NCBI GenBank assembly: GCA_002392835.1
Contig: DGHX01000133.1
Location: 1 to 7,121 of the forward strand
From: Prevotella sp. UBA3837
GTDB lineage: Bacteria; Bacteroidota; Bacteroidia; Bacteroidales; Bacteroidaceae
DNA length: 7,121 bases
Direction of reading: 5' to 3'
Position numbers and translations under genes: made by a program. A model generated the notes under the pieces. It saw only the letters and a program-made list of their open reading frames with translations, ran no database searches and was not told where the DNA came from. Below are positions 6,125 to 7,121 of this stretch, one piece after another (position 1 is the first letter of the stretch; the number at the start of each line of letters is the position of its first letter).

Positions 6125-6799
6125 ATGATTCAGACCAAGAACCTCAAGCGCACGTTTACTACTGAAGAGGTGCGCACCATCGCCCTCAACGGCGTGAACA
6201 TCGAAGTCAGCGAAGGCGAGTTTGTCGCCATCATGGGCCCCAGCGGCTGCGGCAAGTCGACGCTGCTGAACATCCTCGGACTGCTCGACGCTCCGACGGA
6301 GGGCCAGTACCTGCTGGGCGGACAGGACGTGAGCCACCTCACCGAGCCGCAGCGCGACCAGCTGCGCAAGGGCCTCATCGGCTTCGTCTTCCAGAGCTTC
6401 AACCTCATCGACGACCTGAACGTCGAGGAGAACATCGAGCTGCCGCTGCTCTACATGCGCATGCCCCGCAGTGAGCGCCGCCAGCGCGTGGAGGAGGCCA
6501 TGCGCCGCATGGACATCAGCCACCGTGCCAAGCACTTCCCCCGCCAGCTCTCCGGCGGTCAGCAGCAGCGTGTGGCTATCGCCCGTGCCGTCGTAGCCCG
6601 TCCGAAAATCATCCTCGCCGACGAGCCGACGGGCAACCTCGACTCGAAGAACGGCCGCGAGGTGATGGAGCTGCTCAGCCAGCTGCACCAGGAGGGCGCC
6701 ACCATCGTCATGGTCACCCACTCGCAGCGCGACGCCAGCTATGCCCAGCGCATCATCAACCTCAGCGACGGCCAGGTGGTGCAGGAGGTGGAGCTGTAG
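6125..6799 (+). CDS. ABC transporter ATP-binding protein, LolD/MacB-type
   Basis: A 224-residue cytoplasmic ATPase, complete for the LolD/MacB/FtsE-like group. Walker A is GPSGCGKST (38-46), the Q-loop Gln is at 90, the signature is LSGGQQQR (142-149), Walker B ends ILADEP with the catalytic Glu at 167, the D-loop is GNLD (170-173), and the switch His is at 199 (VTHS). It should bind the cytoplasmic faces of the two upstream permeases and drive them by ATP hydrolysis. Its ATG is 6 nt after the second permease stop, so it is the last gene of the operon. It carries no palindromic insert, unlike its three larger neighbours; at this length the fold has little spare linker. No membrane-fusion protein or TolC-like gene follows within the window, so whether this is a tripartite exporter or a stand-alone mechanotransmission system is open. 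Confidence 0.96.
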   Translation: MIQTKNLKRTFTTEEVRTIALNGVNIEVSEGEFVAIMGPSGCGKSTLLNILGLLDAPTEGQYLLGGQDVSHLTEPQRDQLRKGLIGFVFQSFNLIDDLNVEENIELPLLYMRMPRSERRQRVEEAMRRMDISHRAKHFPRQLSGGQQQRVAIARAVVARPKIILADEPTGNLDSKNGREVMELLSQLHQEGATIVMVTHSQRDASYAQRIINLSDGQVVQEVEL

Positions 6800-6837
6800 C
6801 ACAAAAGTTATTAGCTAACTCAACTTTCGCAAGTTGG

Positions 6838-7004
6838 GGAGTTAAAGGAGTTAAAGGGAGTTAAAGGAGTTAAAGACGTCAGTCTTGATGCTCCACGACT
6901 CTTTCTCCTAAGGGAAAACAAGGGTGAAGTCTATCGTCTTTCGCTCGAGCTTGCTCGCTTCGCTTGCGAAGAACTCCTTTAACTCCTTTAACTCCTTTAA
7001 CTCC
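6838..7004. repeat. Inverted pair of GGAGTTAAA tandem arrays
   Basis: Downstream of the ATPase, four tandem units of GGAGTTAAA (6838-6874; the third has an extra G) face a complementary array of TTTAACTCC units (three full plus one partial, 6972-7004). About 97 bp lie between. Inside, GACGTCAGTCTTGAT (6875-6889) is weakly complementary to GTGAAGTCTATCGTC. Outside, CAACTTTCGCAAGTTG (6821-6836, itself a hairpin) resembles the inverse of GCGAAACTTG (7021-7030), so the whole element may span about 6817-7036. I see no gene in 6800-7121. It resembles a non-autonomous palindromic intergenic repeat; the family is not recognised. Confidence 0.75.
6946..6971. repeat. Twin adjacent mini-hairpins
   Basis: Two perfect short dyads abut without a gap: CGAGCTTGCTCG (6946-6957) and CTTCGCTTGCGAAG (6958-6971). 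Both are centred on GCTTGC. They lie just inside the right tandem array and have no counterpart next to the left array, so they look like a separate insertion into the larger inverted structure. Confidence 0.6.
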
Positions 7005-7065
7005 ACCAAGTGGAGCAAATGCGAAACTTGAATAGTTAAGATTATTCTTCTATAAACCCAGATAT

Positions 7066-7101
7066 ACTGGAGGCAGCTGTGAAGCTCCCTCCAGTTCTTT
7101 T
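7066..7101 (+). terminator. Intrinsic terminator
   Basis: Stem ACTGGAGG (7066-7073) pairs with CCTCCAGT (7088-7095). After a C-C mismatch an inner AGCT/AGCT stem closes a GTGA (GNRA-type) tetraloop. TCTTTT follows directly at 7096-7101. This is the best terminator in the window and would end the permease-ATPase transcript about 265 nt after the ATPase stop. The other strand lacks a T-tract, so it acts in the + direction. Confidence 0.75.
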
Positions 7102-7121
7102 GTATAAGTTACAGACCCCAC

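Noticed and set aside
6838..7004. Repeat array as a possible CRISPR
   Set aside because: Units of 9-10 bp are contiguous without spacers and face each other in inverted orientation; no cas genes are present.

Overview
The window looks like a moderately high-GC member of the Bacteroidales, probably Prevotellaceae. The reasons are the class of long (about 800 aa) eight-helix FtsX/MacB-type permeases arranged in tandem, an NtrY/AtoS-like histidine kinase with an HEIMNSLTPI H-box, start codons without Shine-Dalgarno sequences, and the style of the intergenic repeats. The genus is an inference; no rRNA or tRNA is present to anchor it.

Layout, all on the + strand: (1) the 3' part of a membrane-bound sensor histidine kinase (1-1112), which runs off the left edge; (2) a 144-bp regulatory gap (1113-1256) holding two phased dyads, a hairpin and a sequence matching the sigma-54 -24/-12 consensus at 16 of 17 positions; (3) two tandem paralogous ABC permeases of 809 aa each (1257-3686 and 3689-6118); (4) their ABC ATPase (6125-6799); (5) a gene-free tail (6800-7121) with an inverted pair of GGAGTTAAA tandem arrays, twin mini-hairpins and a final intrinsic terminator. 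The likely logic is that the kinase, with a sigma-54 activator-type response regulator outside the window, switches on the permease-permease-ATPase operon. The ATPase powers a MacB/LolCDE-like mechanotransmission transporter built from the two different permeases. The substrate cannot be read from the sequence.

The most unusual content is a family of GC-rich palindromic elements (89-92 bp, two 37-bp arms around a 15-18-bp core) embedded in frame inside all three larger genes, at 549-637, 2407-2498 and 4836-4927. Each copy lies where the protein should have a cytoplasmic linker: the hairpin loop of the kinase dimerisation domain, and the linker between the two halves of each permease. The element is translated in one frame in the kinase and in another in the permeases, and its core is inverted between the two permeases while the arms keep their orientation. 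This resembles in concept the protein-coding palindromic elements of Rickettsia (RPEs), but I do not recognise this family. The two permeases are also mosaics: nearly identical DNA in the membrane segments, diverged DNA in the periplasmic domains.
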